Source: Microbacterium esteraromaticum
GTDB lineage: Bacteria > Actinomycetota > Actinomycetes > Actinomycetales > Microbacteriaceae
DNA: 64,000 nucleotides
Assembly: GCF_014084045.1 (NCBI RefSeq)
Contig: NZ_CP043732.1
Span: 2,852,001-2,916,000, forward strand
Direction: 5' to 3'
The notes beneath the pieces are model-generated. The model was not told where the DNA came from, did not search any database, and worked only from the letters and a program-made list of their open reading frames with translations. Within the stretch, counting starts at the first letter, position 1; each line of letters starts with the position of its first letter. This document shows positions 1-8,448 of this stretch, piece after piece. The translations under genes were made by a program, and so were the position numbers.

Positions 1-798
1 GCGCGGCCCGCGTGGCACGTCGTGCCCAGCACCGCCCCACGTGAGAGCGGCAGCCTCTACGACGTGGTCCCCGTCGACGTGAACGCCGCATACGACGTGC
101 ACGAGGTGATCGACCGGCTCATCGACTCCGATACGTTCAGCGAGTTCAAGCCCGAGTACGGCACGACGCTCGTGACGGGCTTCGCGCGGCTGCACGGTCA
201 CCCGATCGGGATCGTCGCCAACAACGGCGTGCTGTTCAGCGAGTCAGCGCAGAAGGGCGCGCACTTCATCGAGCTGTGCGATCAGCGGGGCATCCCGCTG
301 CTGTTCCTGCAGAACATCACGGGCTTCATGGTCGGCACCGATGCCGAGGCCGGCGGGATCGCCAAGGACGGCGCGAAGATGGTGACAGCAGTCGCGACCA
401 CTCGCGTGCCCAAGCTCACGGTCATCATCGGCGGCTCGTTCGGGGCAGGCAACTACTCGATGTGCGGACGGGCGTACTCGCCGCGGTTCCTGTGGAGCTG
501 GCCCGCGACCCGCATCTCGGTGATGGGCGGGCCGCAAGCGGCATCCGTGCTCGCCACCGTGAAGGAGGACCAGCTCACCGCCGCCGGAACCCCATGGACG
601 CCCGATCAGCGTGCGGAGTTCGAGGCGCCCGTCCGCAGCCAGTACGAGGCGCAGGGCGAGCCGTACTACGCCACCGCACGGCTCTGGGATGACGGCATCG
701 TCGACCCGGATCAGACCCGTGACCTGCTCGGGCTCGCCCTCGACGTCGTCTCCCGCACGCCTCTGCCCGAACCGCGCTTCGGCCTCTTCCGGATGTGA
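1..798 (+). CDS. Acyl-CoA carboxylase carboxyltransferase (beta) subunit, 5' partial
   Basis: The frame is open from base 1, so only the C-terminal ~265 residues are present. The crotonase-like carboxyltransferase fold shows [16 protein letters not shown] and the glycine-rich loop [13 protein letters not shown] that binds acyl-CoA and carboxybiotin. The subunit transfers CO2 from carboxybiotin to an acyl-CoA in the cytoplasm. 3-Methylcrotonyl-CoA as substrate (leucine breakdown) is inferred from the downstream dehydrogenase, hydratase and lyase genes, whose order matches the M. tuberculosis accD1-accA1-fadE19 locus; propionyl-CoA is the main alternative. The stop lies a few bases before the alpha-subunit start, which suggests translational coupling. 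Confidence 0.93.
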   Translation, partial: ARPAWHVVPSTAPRESGSLYDVVPVDVNAAYDVHEVIDRLIDSDTFSEFKPEYGTTLVTGFARLHGHPIGIVANNGVLFSESAQKGAHFIELCDQRGIPLLFLQNITGFMVGTDAEAGGIAKDGAKMVTAVATTRVPKLTVIIGGSFGAGNYSMCGRAYSPRFLWSWPATRISVMGGPQAASVLATVKEDQLTAAGTPWTPDQRAEFEAPVRSQYEAQGEPYYATARLWDDGIVDPDQTRDLLGLALDVVSRTPLPEPRFGLFRM

Positions 799-803
799 CC
801 GCC

Positions 804-2693
804 ATGACCATCGACACCGTCCTCATCGCCAATCGGGGCGAGATCGCCCGTCGCATCATCCGAACCGTGCGGGAGCTCGGCATGCGCAGCGTCGCCGTAT
901 ACAGCGATGCCGACGCCGAGGCACCGCACGTGCACGAGGCTGATGAGGCGATCCACATCGGCGGATCGGCGGCCGTGGACTCCTACCTGAGGGTGGACGC
1001 CATCCTCGCGGCTGCTGAGGCGACGGGGGCGCAGGCCATCCACCCCGGCTACGGGTTCCTCTCGGAGAGCGTGCAGCTGGCCCGCGCGTGCGCCGCGGCA
1101 GGCGTGATCTTCATCGGGCCGGGCGAGAGGGCGCTCCAGATCATGGGCGACAAGGCCACTGCGCGTGAGCATGTCGCGCAGCACGGCGTACCCGTCGTAC
1201 CCGGTTTCAGCGCCGCAGACCTCGATGACGAGCAGATCCGGGTCCGCGCCGACGAGGTCGGCTACCCGCTGCTGGTCAAGCCCAGCGCCGGCGGCGGCGG
1301 CAAGGGTATGGAGATCGTGCGCTCTGGCGACGAGCTCGCCGGAGCACTGGCCACTGCGCGGCGAGTCGCATCGGCCGCCTTCGGCGACGACTCGATGGTG
1401 CTCGAACGTCTGGTCCAGAGGCCGCGTCATATCGAAGTGCAGGTGTTCGGAGACACGCACGGCAACGTCGTGGCCCTCGGCGAGCGCGAGTGCACCCTGC
1501 AGCGTCGTCATCAGAAGGTGATCGAGGAGGCTCCGGCCGCATCGCTGCCGGACTCGGTGCGTCGGCGTCTGCTCGATGCCGCCGTCGCCGCGGCCGGGAG
1601 CGTCGACTACGTCGGAGCGGGCACGGTCGAATTCCTCGTCGATGCGGATGCCCTCGACGACGTCTTCTTCATCGAGATGAACACCCGCCTGCAGGTCGAG
1701 CACCCCGTCACCGAGGAGGTGACGGGCCTGGACCTCGTCGCGCTGCAGCTGCACATCGCGGCTGGAGGGGCGATCGATCCAGCCCCCGCCGTGCGCGGCC
1801 ACGCGGTCGAGGCGCGAGTGTACGCCGAATCGCCGGAACGGGGCTTCCTGCCGTCGACGGGGCAGGTGCTGCTCTTCGACCCGCCGCGAGACGTGCGGGT
1901 GGACGCCGCGATCGAGACCGGCTCGGAGATCAGCGGGTTCTACGACCCGATGATCGCGAAGGTGGTCGCGCACGGTCCCAACCGGGCCACCGCGCTGCGG
2001 CGGCTGGACAGCGCACTCGCCCGCACCGTCGTGCTCGGCGTCGACACGAACATCGGCTTCCTGCGTGCCCTGATCCGCGACGAGCGGGTGATGAGCGGCG
2101 ATCTCGACACGGGTCTCATCGAGACCATGCTGCCGTTCCCCGCCGCACAGCCGACCCCCGCCATGCTCGCCGCCGCCGCGCAGGCGCTGCAGGCGGGCCG
2201 CACCGGCACGGTGGCGGACATCTGGCATCAGCTGCCTGGCTGGCGTCTGGGAGGTGCAGCCACTGCGGCCCGCACGGTGTTCCTCACCGACCAGGACGAG
2301 CAGGTGGAGGCACCGGCAGCGTACGCGCGCGGCATTCCGACCGCGACCGACCGCGACGGGGCCGTCTGGGTCTTCGCCGACGGGACCACGTCGCGCCTTC
2401 GTCCGCTGTCGCGCCGCGCGCGCATGCAGCGCCGCCTGGCCGAGCAGGAGAAGGCGTCGGGCCCGCGCGAGCCGGAGGGTCGTGCGCCCATGCCAGGCAG
2501 CATCGTGGCCGTTCATGTCGCGGACGGCGACACGGTGCGAGAAGGAGAGCCTCTCGTCTCGATCGAGGCGATGAAGATGGAGCATCCGGTGCTCGCGCCG
2601 CACGACGGCACGGTGCACCTGCTGGTCGCCCTCGGCGACCAGGTGCGCCGGGATCAGCCCGTCGCACGAGTGAGCGAACAGGAGACAGCATGA
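804..2693 (+). CDS. Acyl-CoA carboxylase alpha subunit (biotin carboxylase + BCCP), methylcrotonyl-CoA type
   Basis: This 629-residue protein carboxylates biotin with ATP and bicarbonate and carries it to the beta subunit. The N-terminal biotin carboxylase begins IDTVLIANRGEIARRI; the ATP-grasp glycine loop is KPSAGGGGKGM, followed by ECTLQRRHQKVIEEAP. The C-terminal carrier domain has EAMKMEH, with the biotinylated lysine about 38 residues from the end. I chose ATG 804 because the family usually starts close to this sequence; GTG 795, which overlaps the previous stop, is in frame and possible. The stop overlaps the next start as ATGA. It corresponds in position to mycobacterial accA1. Confidence 0.93.
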   Translation: MTIDTVLIANRGEIARRIIRTVRELGMRSVAVYSDADAEAPHVHEADEAIHIGGSAAVDSYLRVDAILAAAEATGAQAIHPGYGFLSESVQLARACAAAGVIFIGPGERALQIMGDKATAREHVAQHGVPVVPGFSAADLDDEQIRVRADEVGYPLLVKPSAGGGGKGMEIVRSGDELAGALATARRVASAAFGDDSMVLERLVQRPRHIEVQVFGDTHGNVVALGERECTLQRRHQKVIEEAPAASLPDSVRRRLLDAAVAAAGSVDYVGAGTVEFLVDADALDDVFFIEMNTRLQVEHPVTEEVTGLDLVALQLHIAAGGAIDPAPAVRGHAVEARVYAESPERGFLPSTGQVLLFDPPRDVRVDAAIETGSEISGFYDPMIAKVVAHGPNRATALRRLDSALARTVVLGVDTNIGFLRALIRDERVMSGDLDTGLIETMLPFPAAQPTPAMLAAAAQALQAGRTGTVADIWHQLPGWRLGGAATAARTVFLTDQDEQVEAPAAYARGIPTATDRDGAVWVFADGTTSRLRPLSRRARMQRRLAEQEKASGPREPEGRAPMPGSIVAVHVADGDTVREGEPLVSIEAMKMEHPVLAPHDGTVHLLVALGDQVRRDQPVARVSEQETA

Positions 2694-3862
2694 GCGCCAA
2701 GACCGAACTGACCGGTGTCGACCTGAACGAGGAGCAGCAGGAGCTCGCGGCCATGGTGCGCGAGTTCGCAGAAGAAGTCGTCGCACCGCAGGCATATGAG
2801 GCCGATCGCTCACACACCCTCAACCTCGGCGTGGTCCGCCAGATGGGGGAGATGGGGCTGTTCGGACTGCCCTTCTCGGAGGAGTACGGCGGGCAGGGCG
2901 GCGACTATCTCGCGCTCGGTCTCGCGATCGAGGGCCTGGCCCGCGTAGACCAGTCGCTGGCGATCACGCTCGAGGCAGGAGTCAGCCTGGGGGCGATGCC
3001 GATCTACCGTTTCGGCACCGAGGCGCAGAAGCAGGAGCACCTGCCTGCTCTGCTCGCCGGTGAGGCACTGGCCGGCTTCGGCCTCACCGAACCCGAGGCG
3101 GGCAGCGATGCGGGCGCCACGCGCACCACCGCGCGCCTCGAGGGCGGTGAATGGGTGCTCAACGGCAGCAAGCAGTTCATCACCAACTCGGGCACCGACA
3201 TCACACGCTTCGTCACCATGACCGCTGTCACGGGCGAGACCGACGGGCGCAAGGAGATCTCAACGATCATCGTCCCGAACGGCACCCCCGGCTTCACCGT
3301 CGAGCCCGCATATGACAAGGTCGGGTGGAACGCGTCCGACACCCACCCCCTGACCCTGCAGGACGTTCGGGTCCCCGAGGACAATCTTCTCGGCGAGAGA
3401 GGCCGCGGCTTCAAGAACTTCCTGAGCATCCTCGACGAGGGCCGCATCGCGATCGCCGCGCTGGCGACCGGAGCGGCCGAAGGATGCCTCGAGGCGGCGG
3501 TCGACTACGCAGGCAAGCGCACGGTGTTCGGCTCCGCCCTGAGCACACGTCAGAACGCCCAGTTCACCCTGGCCAGGATGCGTGCGCGAGTGCACACCGC
3601 CCGCCTGGCATGGCATCATGCCGCGCGCCTGCGCGACGCGGGCCGGCCGTTCGCCGAGGAGGCGGCGATCGCCAAGCTCGTCTCGAGTGAGGCGGCGATG
3701 GACAACGCGCGCGACGCGACCCAGATCTTCGGCGGCAACGGGTTCATGAACGAGTATCCGGTGGCACGTCACTACCGCGACTCGAAGATCCTCGAGATCG
3801 GCGAGGGCACCACAGAGGTGCAGCTGCTCGTCATCGCCCGCTCACTGGGTCTCGCGGGATAG
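2690..3862 (+). CDS. Acyl-CoA dehydrogenase, probably isovaleryl-CoA dehydrogenase (FadE19-like)
   Basis: This 390-residue FAD enzyme would oxidise isovaleryl-CoA to 3-methylcrotonyl-CoA and pass electrons to ETF. It has the family signature GFGLTEPEAGSDAGATRTTA at about residue 125, the C-terminal QIFGGNGFMNEYPVARHYRD helix region and IGEGTTEVQ near the end. The start ATG overlaps the previous stop (ATGA) and has AGGAGA about 4 bases upstream, so the much longer open frame upstream is not used. The substrate is inferred from its place after the carboxylase genes. Its TAG stop begins the TAGCCT hexamer placed to drive the next gene. Confidence 0.9.
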   Translation: MSAKTELTGVDLNEEQQELAAMVREFAEEVVAPQAYEADRSHTLNLGVVRQMGEMGLFGLPFSEEYGGQGGDYLALGLAIEGLARVDQSLAITLEAGVSLGAMPIYRFGTEAQKQEHLPALLAGEALAGFGLTEPEAGSDAGATRTTARLEGGEWVLNGSKQFITNSGTDITRFVTMTAVTGETDGRKEISTIIVPNGTPGFTVEPAYDKVGWNASDTHPLTLQDVRVPEDNLLGERGRGFKNFLSILDEGRIAIAALATGAAEGCLEAAVDYAGKRTVFGSALSTRQNAQFTLARMRARVHTARLAWHHAARLRDAGRPFAEEAAIAKLVSSEAAMDNARDATQIFGGNGFMNEYPVARHYRDSKILEIGEGTTEVQLLVIARSLGLAG

Positions 3863-3865
3863 CCT
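3860..3865 (+). promoter_or_regulatory. -10 hexamer TAGCCT for a leaderless MaoC transcript; overlaps acyl-CoA dehydrogenase stop
   Basis: TAGCCT ends 6 bases before ATG 3872, the spacing expected for a leaderless actinobacterial transcript. Its TAG is the stop codon of the acyl-CoA dehydrogenase gene. No clear -35 is visible, so this is an inferred internal promoter. Confidence 0.4.
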
Positions 3866-3871
3866 GCGAGC

Positions 3872-4351
3872 ATGACCGACATCGTCCAGCGGGGACTGTA
3901 CTTCGAGGAGTTCGAGGTCGGAGCGCGCTACCTGCACCGGCCGGGGCGCACCGCGACCGAGGCCGACAACGTCCTCTTCACGACCCTCACCATGAACACG
4001 CAGGCGCTGCATCTCGATGCGGCGTTCGCGGACGGCCAGCAGCCGTTCGGGCAGCGGCTGATGAACTCGATGTGGACGCTGTCGACAATGGTCGGCTCGT
4101 CGGTCGCACAGCTCACGCAGGGGACTCTGGTCGCACAGCTGGGGCTCGGCGACATCTCATTCCCGCATCCGCTGTTCCACGGTGACACCTTGTACACCGA
4201 GAGCGTGATCGTCGACAAGCGGCTCTCGACATCGCGCCCCGGTCAGGGCATCTGCACCATCGAGCACATCGGGCGCAACCAGGACGGCGTCGTCGTGGCG
4301 AAGGCCACGCGCACCGCGCTGATGCGCTGTCTGCCTGAGGAGGAGCAATGA
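3872..4351 (+). CDS. MaoC-family hydratase (methylglutaconyl-/itaconyl-CoA hydratase type)
   Basis: This 159-residue protein has a single hotdog MaoC domain: YFEEFEVGARYLHRPGRT at the start, TMNTQALHLDA (the hydratase Asp/His region), then HPLFHGDTLYTESVI. By position it matches Rv2499c of M. tuberculosis, which acts with a CitE-like lyase on leucine-derived and itaconate-derived CoA esters; that role is inferred here. It would hydrate the unsaturated CoA produced by the carboxylase. It lacks a Shine-Dalgarno sequence and may be translated from a leaderless internal transcript as well as the operon message. It overlaps the lyase gene by 4 bases (ATGA). Confidence 0.85.
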   Translation: MTDIVQRGLYFEEFEVGARYLHRPGRTATEADNVLFTTLTMNTQALHLDAAFADGQQPFGQRLMNSMWTLSTMVGSSVAQLTQGTLVAQLGLGDISFPHPLFHGDTLYTESVIVDKRLSTSRPGQGICTIEHIGRNQDGVVVAKATRTALMRCLPEEEQ

Positions 4352-5151
4352 GTCTCGACATGGGACCCGCCCTGCTGTTCTGCCCGGCCGACCGACCCGA
4401 GCGCTTTGACGGGGCGCTGCGGAAGGCGGATGCGGTGATCCTCGATCTCGAGGACGCGGTGCTCCCGGCTGCCAAGGCTCAGGCGCGCGAGAACATCGTC
4501 GGCGCCGATCTCGACCCGGCTCGCGTGATCGTGCGGGTGAATGCGCCCGAGACCGCTGATTTCGAGCTCGACCTCGAGGCAGTGGGCCGGACACCGTTCC
4601 ACACCGTCATGGTGGCCAAGAGCGAAGACCCCGCGGCGTTCGACTCGTTCGCCTCCGGGTACGCGCTGATCGCGCTGTGCGAGACGGCGCGGGGCGTCCA
4701 CCGGGCGGGCGACATCGCCGCTCACGAGCGGACCGTCGGCATGATGTGGGGCGCCGAGGACCTGGTCGCATCGCTGGGCGGCATGTCGAGCCGCTTCCCC
4801 GACGGGCGCTACCGCGATGTCGCACGCACGGCGCGCGCTCAGGTTCTGCTGGCTGCCGGCGCCTACGGTCGCACCGCGGTCGACGCCGTGCATCTCGACA
4901 TCGACGATGTCGACGGGCTCGCGGCCGAGGCCGCGGACGCCGTGGCATCGGGTTTCGGGGCCACCGCCTGCATCCATCCGAAGCAGGTCCCCGTCATCCG
5001 CGACGCGTACCGACCCGACGAGGAGTTGCTCTCGTGGGCTCGTGCCGTGCTTGCCGCAGCCGAGGGGGAGCGGGGCGTGTTCCGACACGAGGGACGCATG
5101 ATCGACGAGCCGGTGCTGCGGCACGCCAGAGCTGTTCTCAGCCGAGGCTGA
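4348..5151 (+). CDS. HpcH/HpaI-family CoA-ester lyase (CitE-like)
   Basis: This 267-residue TIM-barrel lyase belongs to the CitE-like branch that acts alone, without citrate lyase alpha or gamma subunits. Visible sites are VILDLEDAVLP (metal-binding acid pair), VRVNAPET (substrate arginine) and GAEDLVASLGG (second metal acid pair). It probably cleaves a 3-hydroxy-3-methyl acyl-CoA such as HMG-CoA or citramalyl-CoA, giving acetyl-CoA plus an acid, and so closes the leucine pathway encoded upstream. RBS GAGGAG lies just before ATG 4348. The exact substrate cannot be read from sequence. The next gene is convergent, with only 12 bases between. Confidence 0.85.
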   Translation: MSLDMGPALLFCPADRPERFDGALRKADAVILDLEDAVLPAAKAQARENIVGADLDPARVIVRVNAPETADFELDLEAVGRTPFHTVMVAKSEDPAAFDSFASGYALIALCETARGVHRAGDIAAHERTVGMMWGAEDLVASLGGMSSRFPDGRYRDVARTARAQVLLAAGAYGRTAVDAVHLDIDDVDGLAAEAADAVASGFGATACIHPKQVPVIRDAYRPDEELLSWARAVLAAAEGERGVFRHEGRMIDEPVLRHARAVLSRG

Positions 5152-5163
5152 GTCGCCCGGCGG

Positions 5164-5751
5164 TCAGAGGACGACAGCCTCTTCGAGCAGCCGCAGCGCG
5201 TCCGGCGACGCCTCGAAGCGGTGCAGGGATCCGTTGCCGAGCACGCTGCCGAGTGCGGGAAGCGTGCCGCCCGAGGCGTGGTCGATGAGCGAGCGGATGA
5301 CTCCGCCGTGAGTCACGACGATCACCGATTCCGCGATCGGAGCCGACCGGCGTCGGGCATCGCGTGCGATCCGGTGCAGTGCGGCCATGGCGCGGACGCA
5401 CACGTCGTCGAGTGACTCCGCGCCGGGAACCTCGCCGTGCCAGTCGCCGTAGGCCGCGATGTAGTCCTTGACGAGCATTCCCTCGCCGATGCCGAACTCC
5501 CGTTCCCGCATGTCCGTCACGAGAGTGGGAGCCGCGAGGCCCAGCTCGCCGGCGATGATCTCGGCGGTCTCCTTCGCCCGCTTGAGCGGGCTCGCGTAGA
5601 TGGCGTGGTGCTCGGCGCGGGCGAGCTTGTGCGCGGCGTATCGCGCGTCGTCCCTGCCGGTGTCGTTGAGGGGGATGTCGGTCGTGCCTTGAATCCGACG
5701 CGCGAGGTTCCAGTCGGTCTGTCCGTGGCGGACGAGTGTCAGCAGGGTCAC
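5164..5751 (-). CDS. Histidine phosphatase family protein (phosphoglycerate mutase-like)
   Basis: This 195-residue protein has the phosphohistidine motif LVRHGQTDWN near the N-terminus, SPLKRAKETAEII with the second phosphate-binding arginine, and the distal catalytic histidine in VVTHGGVI. It belongs to the cofactor-dependent PGM/phosphatase superfamily; the small size and lone position fit a broad-specificity phosphatase better than glycolytic mutase, but the substrate is unknown. The start is GTG 5751 with no RBS; a TAGGCT hexamer lies 6 bases upstream and begins at the sirtuin stop codon. Confidence 0.85.
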   Translation of the reverse strand: MTLLTLVRHGQTDWNLARRIQGTTDIPLNDTGRDDARYAAHKLARAEHHAIYASPLKRAKETAEIIAGELGLAAPTLVTDMREREFGIGEGMLVKDYIAAYGDWHGEVPGAESLDDVCVRAMAALHRIARDARRRSAPIAESVIVVTHGGVIRSLIDHASGGTLPALGSVLGNGSLHRFEASPDALRLLEEAVVL

Positions 5752-5757
5752 GAGTCG

Positions 5758-5763
5758 AGCCTA
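5758..5763 (-). promoter_or_regulatory. -10 hexamer TAGGCT for the histidine phosphatase, embedded in the sirtuin stop
   Basis: On the minus strand TAGGCT (5763 to 5758) is 6 bases before GTG 5751, and its TAG is the stop codon of the sirtuin gene. This predicts a leaderless transcript. Confidence 0.4.
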
Positions 5764-6624
5764 GGCGAGCGCACCTCGGAGCGAGCCGAGACGGGCTGCG
5801 AGCGCCGTGAGCACCTCCGTCGTCCCACCCGCGATGACCTCGTCCGCCCAGTCGTCCGCTCTTGTCGGCTCGTGGTTGACGATCACGATGGGCATGCCGC
5901 GTCGTCGCGCACGTTCGATCACCCGGATACCGGAGTTGACGGTCAGCGACGTCCCGGCGACGACGAGTGCCGACGACGCGTGCACGAGGGACTCGGCCAG
6001 GGCGAAGCGCGCAGTCGGAACGAACTCGCCGAAGTACACGACGTCGGGCTTGAGCATGCCCTCGCAGATCTCACAGCTCGGTATGACGAATCCCTCGGTG
6101 CTCTCCGGCGACACGTCGCCGTCGGGGTTGAGCACGATGTTCTCCGGCACCAGGATCCACGGATTGAGCCGCTCGATCCGCTCGGCGATCGCGCGGCGGT
6201 CGTACACCTGGCCGCAGTGCAGGCAGAGCGTGCGGTGCATGGTGCCGTGCAGCTCGACCACGCGCCGGCTGCCCGCGCGCAGGTGCAGCCCGTCGACGTT
6301 CTGCGTCACCACTCCCGTTGCGGCTCCGCTCCGCTCCAGCGAGGCGAGCGCGCGGTGGCCGCCGTTCGGATCGGGAGTCGTGAAGGCCCGATACCCGAGG
6401 TGCCCGCCGAGCCAGTAGCGGCGACGCGCCGCCTCGTCCGAGAGGTACATCTGGATCGTCATCGGCTTCGCACGCGGCGGTGCGCCCGCGCCCCGGTACG
6501 CGGGGATCCCCGAATCGGTCGAGATGCCCGCGCCCGTCAGCACCGCGAACGGGTGCTCCTGCAGCAGCCGGGCCGTGCGGTCGACGGCCTCGACTGTCTG
6601 ATCGGGGAGGGCGAGCGATTGCAC
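5761..6624 (-). CDS. SIR2-family NAD-dependent protein deacylase
   Basis: This 287-residue sirtuin has the NAD-binding motifs GAGISTDSGIPAYRG (about residue 32) and TQNVDGLHLRAG, the catalytic histidine in ELHGTMH, and a complete zinc site made of CLHC and CEIC. It would remove acyl groups from lysines using NAD in the cytoplasm. The structural motifs are all intact. The start GTG 6624 has no RBS but has TAGACT 6 bases upstream. The phosphatase gene follows after 9 bases. Confidence 0.9.
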   Translation of the reverse strand: MQSLALPDQTVEAVDRTARLLQEHPFAVLTGAGISTDSGIPAYRGAGAPPRAKPMTIQMYLSDEAARRRYWLGGHLGYRAFTTPDPNGGHRALASLERSGAATGVVTQNVDGLHLRAGSRRVVELHGTMHRTLCLHCGQVYDRRAIAERIERLNPWILVPENIVLNPDGDVSPESTEGFVIPSCEICEGMLKPDVVYFGEFVPTARFALAESLVHASSALVVAGTSLTVNSGIRVIERARRRGMPIVIVNHEPTRADDWADEVIAGGTTEVLTALAARLGSLRGALA

Positions 6625-6630
6625 TCCGGA

Positions 6631-6636
6631 AGTCTA
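6631..6636 (-). promoter_or_regulatory. -10 hexamer TAGACT for leaderless sirtuin transcript
   Basis: TAGACT on the minus strand ends 6 bases before the GTG start at 6624; no RBS is present. Confidence 0.4.
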
Positions 6637-6685
6637 AGCGCGGTCGATGGGCCGCGGGGCGGTTTCGACCTGACAGCATGGACGG

Positions 6686-7495
6686 ATGCAGCTGCACCAC
6701 CTCGCCGATCCGCACGATCCGGTGCTCGACGACTACCGCGCGCTCACCGACACCGCTCTGCGCCGAGTGCGTGAGCCGGCCGGCGGACTGTACATCGCGG
6801 AGTCCGCGAAGGTGATCGAGCGCGCGCTTCACGCCGGTCACCTGCCACGCTCCGTCCTGACGCAGCAGAAGTGGACGGATGCCGTTGCCGACCTGCTCGG
6901 CGAATTCGACGTGCCCGTGTACGTGGTGGCGGACGACGTGGCGGCGAAGCTCACCGGATTCGCCGTGCATCGCGGGGTCATGGCGGCTATGCACCGCCCG
7001 ACGCCGACCCCGGTGGACGAGCTCCTTTCGGCGATCACATCGGAGCGCCCGCGTGTCGCGATTCTGGAAGGGCTCACCGACCACACCAATGTCGGCGCGA
7101 TCTTCCGCTCGGCAGCCGCGCTCGGCGTGGACGCGGTGCTCGTCACCCCGACCTGCGCGGATCCCCTGTACCGTCGCGCGGTGCGCGTGTCGATGGGAAC
7201 GGTCTTCCAGGTGCCGTGGACCCGCATCGACCCCTGGCCCCGGGGGATCGACGACCTGCGCGCGGCGGGGTACGTGGTCGCCGGCATGACGCTGGGGGAG
7301 GGCGCGATCTCTCTCGATGAGCTCGTCGAGGAGTCGACGGAGCGGCTCGCGCTGGTCTTCGGCACCGAGGGCGACGGCATCCTGCCGGATACCGACACTC
7401 TTCTCGACCGGCGGGTGACCATCCCGATGAGGGGAGGGGTCGACTCGCTCAACGTGGCGGCGGCCTCGGCCGTCGCCTTCTACGCGACGCGCTGA
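6686..7495 (+). CDS. TrmH/SpoU-family RNA 2'-O-methyltransferase
   Basis: This 269-residue SPOUT enzyme has an N-terminal substrate-binding domain (GLYIAESAKVIERAL) and a C-terminal knotted methyltransferase domain with motif 1 DHTNVGAIFRSAAALG (about residue 131), motif 2 ALVFGTEGDGI and motif 3 IPMRGGVDSLNVAAA. It methylates ribose in tRNA or rRNA using SAM; the target base is unknown. The ATG at 6686 lacks an RBS and has CAGCAT 6 bases upstream, a near match to the -10 pattern seen elsewhere. It is divergent from the sirtuin. Confidence 0.9.
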   Translation: MQLHHLADPHDPVLDDYRALTDTALRRVREPAGGLYIAESAKVIERALHAGHLPRSVLTQQKWTDAVADLLGEFDVPVYVVADDVAAKLTGFAVHRGVMAAMHRPTPTPVDELLSAITSERPRVAILEGLTDHTNVGAIFRSAAALGVDAVLVTPTCADPLYRRAVRVSMGTVFQVPWTRIDPWPRGIDDLRAAGYVVAGMTLGEGAISLDELVEESTERLALVFGTEGDGILPDTDTLLDRRVTIPMRGGVDSLNVAAASAVAFYATR

Positions 7496-7517
7496 GCGTG
7501 GCGCGAAGGCGAACTGG

Positions 7518-8345
7518 TCAGTCTCGATCGCCGTGCAGGAACGGCATCGCATCGGGGCGCTTCGCGGCGATGTGATCGCCGGAGGACTGGTGCCGCAGGC
7601 GCCGCAGCACCCAGGGCACGAGGTGCTCGCGTGCCCAGCCGATGTCCTCGGTGCGGGCTTCGCGCCAGGTGCGCACGGGGATCGGGTCGGGCTGCATCGC
7701 CTGCAGGGCGTTCGGCACGTTGAGTGCGCGCAGCACCATGCGCGCGACCTCGTGGTGTCCGAGCGCATTCAGGTGCAGGCGGTCGTCGGCGAAGAAGCGG
7801 GTGTCCTGAATCACCTTGAGCGCCCACTGGTCGGCGACGATGCAGTCGTGCCGATCGGCGATCGCGCGCACGTTCTCGTTGTAGATCGCGACCTTGCCGC
7901 GGAACGGGCGGAACACGGGCGTGAAGTTCGTGTCGATCCCGGTGAAGAGCACGACAGCCGCACCCGTCGACGACAGACGCGCCACGGCGTCCTCGAGCTG
8001 CGCCGCGATGTCGTCGGGGTCGGTGCGAGGACGGATCACGTCGTTGCCGCCTGCGCAGATCGAGACGAGATCGGGTTTGAGGTCGACGGCAGGCTGGATC
8101 TGCTCCGCGACGATCTGCGCGATGAGCTTGCCCCGCACAGCCAGGTTCGCGTAGGCGAAGTCGTCGACGTTCTGCGAGAGCACCTCGGCGACGCGATCGG
8201 CCCAGCCGCGGTGGCCCCCGGGAGCGGCATCATCCGGGTCGCCGATGCCCTCGGTGAACGAATCGCCCACTGCGACGAACCGGCGCCACGGGTGCGGGCC
8301 ATCGTTGGCGACGTACGGGGTGCGCGACGAATCCTGGTCGACCAT
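7518..8345 (-). CDS. SGNH/GDSL-family hydrolase (paralogue 1)
   Basis: This 275-residue protein has SGNH blocks I (VAVGDSFTEGIGD, nucleophile Ser), III (GGNDVI) and V (DDRLHLNALGHHEVA, catalytic Asp and His). There is no signal peptide, so it is probably cytoplasmic. It is clearly related to the GDSL protein at 40763-41518, sharing GWADRV/GWADLV, the RLHxNAxGHH block and a C-terminal PWVxRR...SSGD signature. The substrate is unknown; esterase, lipase or carbohydrate deacetylase activity are options. RBS AAGGAG stands 5-6 bases before ATG 8345, so unlike many neighbours it has a leader. Confidence 0.87.
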   Translation of the reverse strand: MVDQDSSRTPYVANDGPHPWRRFVAVGDSFTEGIGDPDDAAPGGHRGWADRVAEVLSQNVDDFAYANLAVRGKLIAQIVAEQIQPAVDLKPDLVSICAGGNDVIRPRTDPDDIAAQLEDAVARLSSTGAAVVLFTGIDTNFTPVFRPFRGKVAIYNENVRAIADRHDCIVADQWALKVIQDTRFFADDRLHLNALGHHEVARMVLRALNVPNALQAMQPDPIPVRTWREARTEDIGWAREHLVPWVLRRLRHQSSGDHIAAKRPDAMPFLHGDRD

Positions 8346-8435
8346 CGTCTCTCCTTCGGCAGCTGTGCCACGGGGTGCCCTGGCACAGCATCCGAGCCTA
8401 CCCCCGGGCCGAGGCGAACTGTCGGCGGGCTGGAT

Positions 8436-8441
8436 TATCGT
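8436..8441 (+). promoter_or_regulatory. -10 hexamer TATCGT for leaderless helicase transcript
   Basis: TATCGT ends 7 bases before ATG 8449 and supports that start over the open frame extending to 8245. Confidence 0.4.
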
Positions 8442-8448
8442 AGATGCG

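Noticed and set aside
711..2813. 700-codon open frame antisense to the carboxylase alpha gene
   Set aside because: Low-complexity Arg/His/Val-rich product with no motifs; a typical shadow of a high-GC gene.
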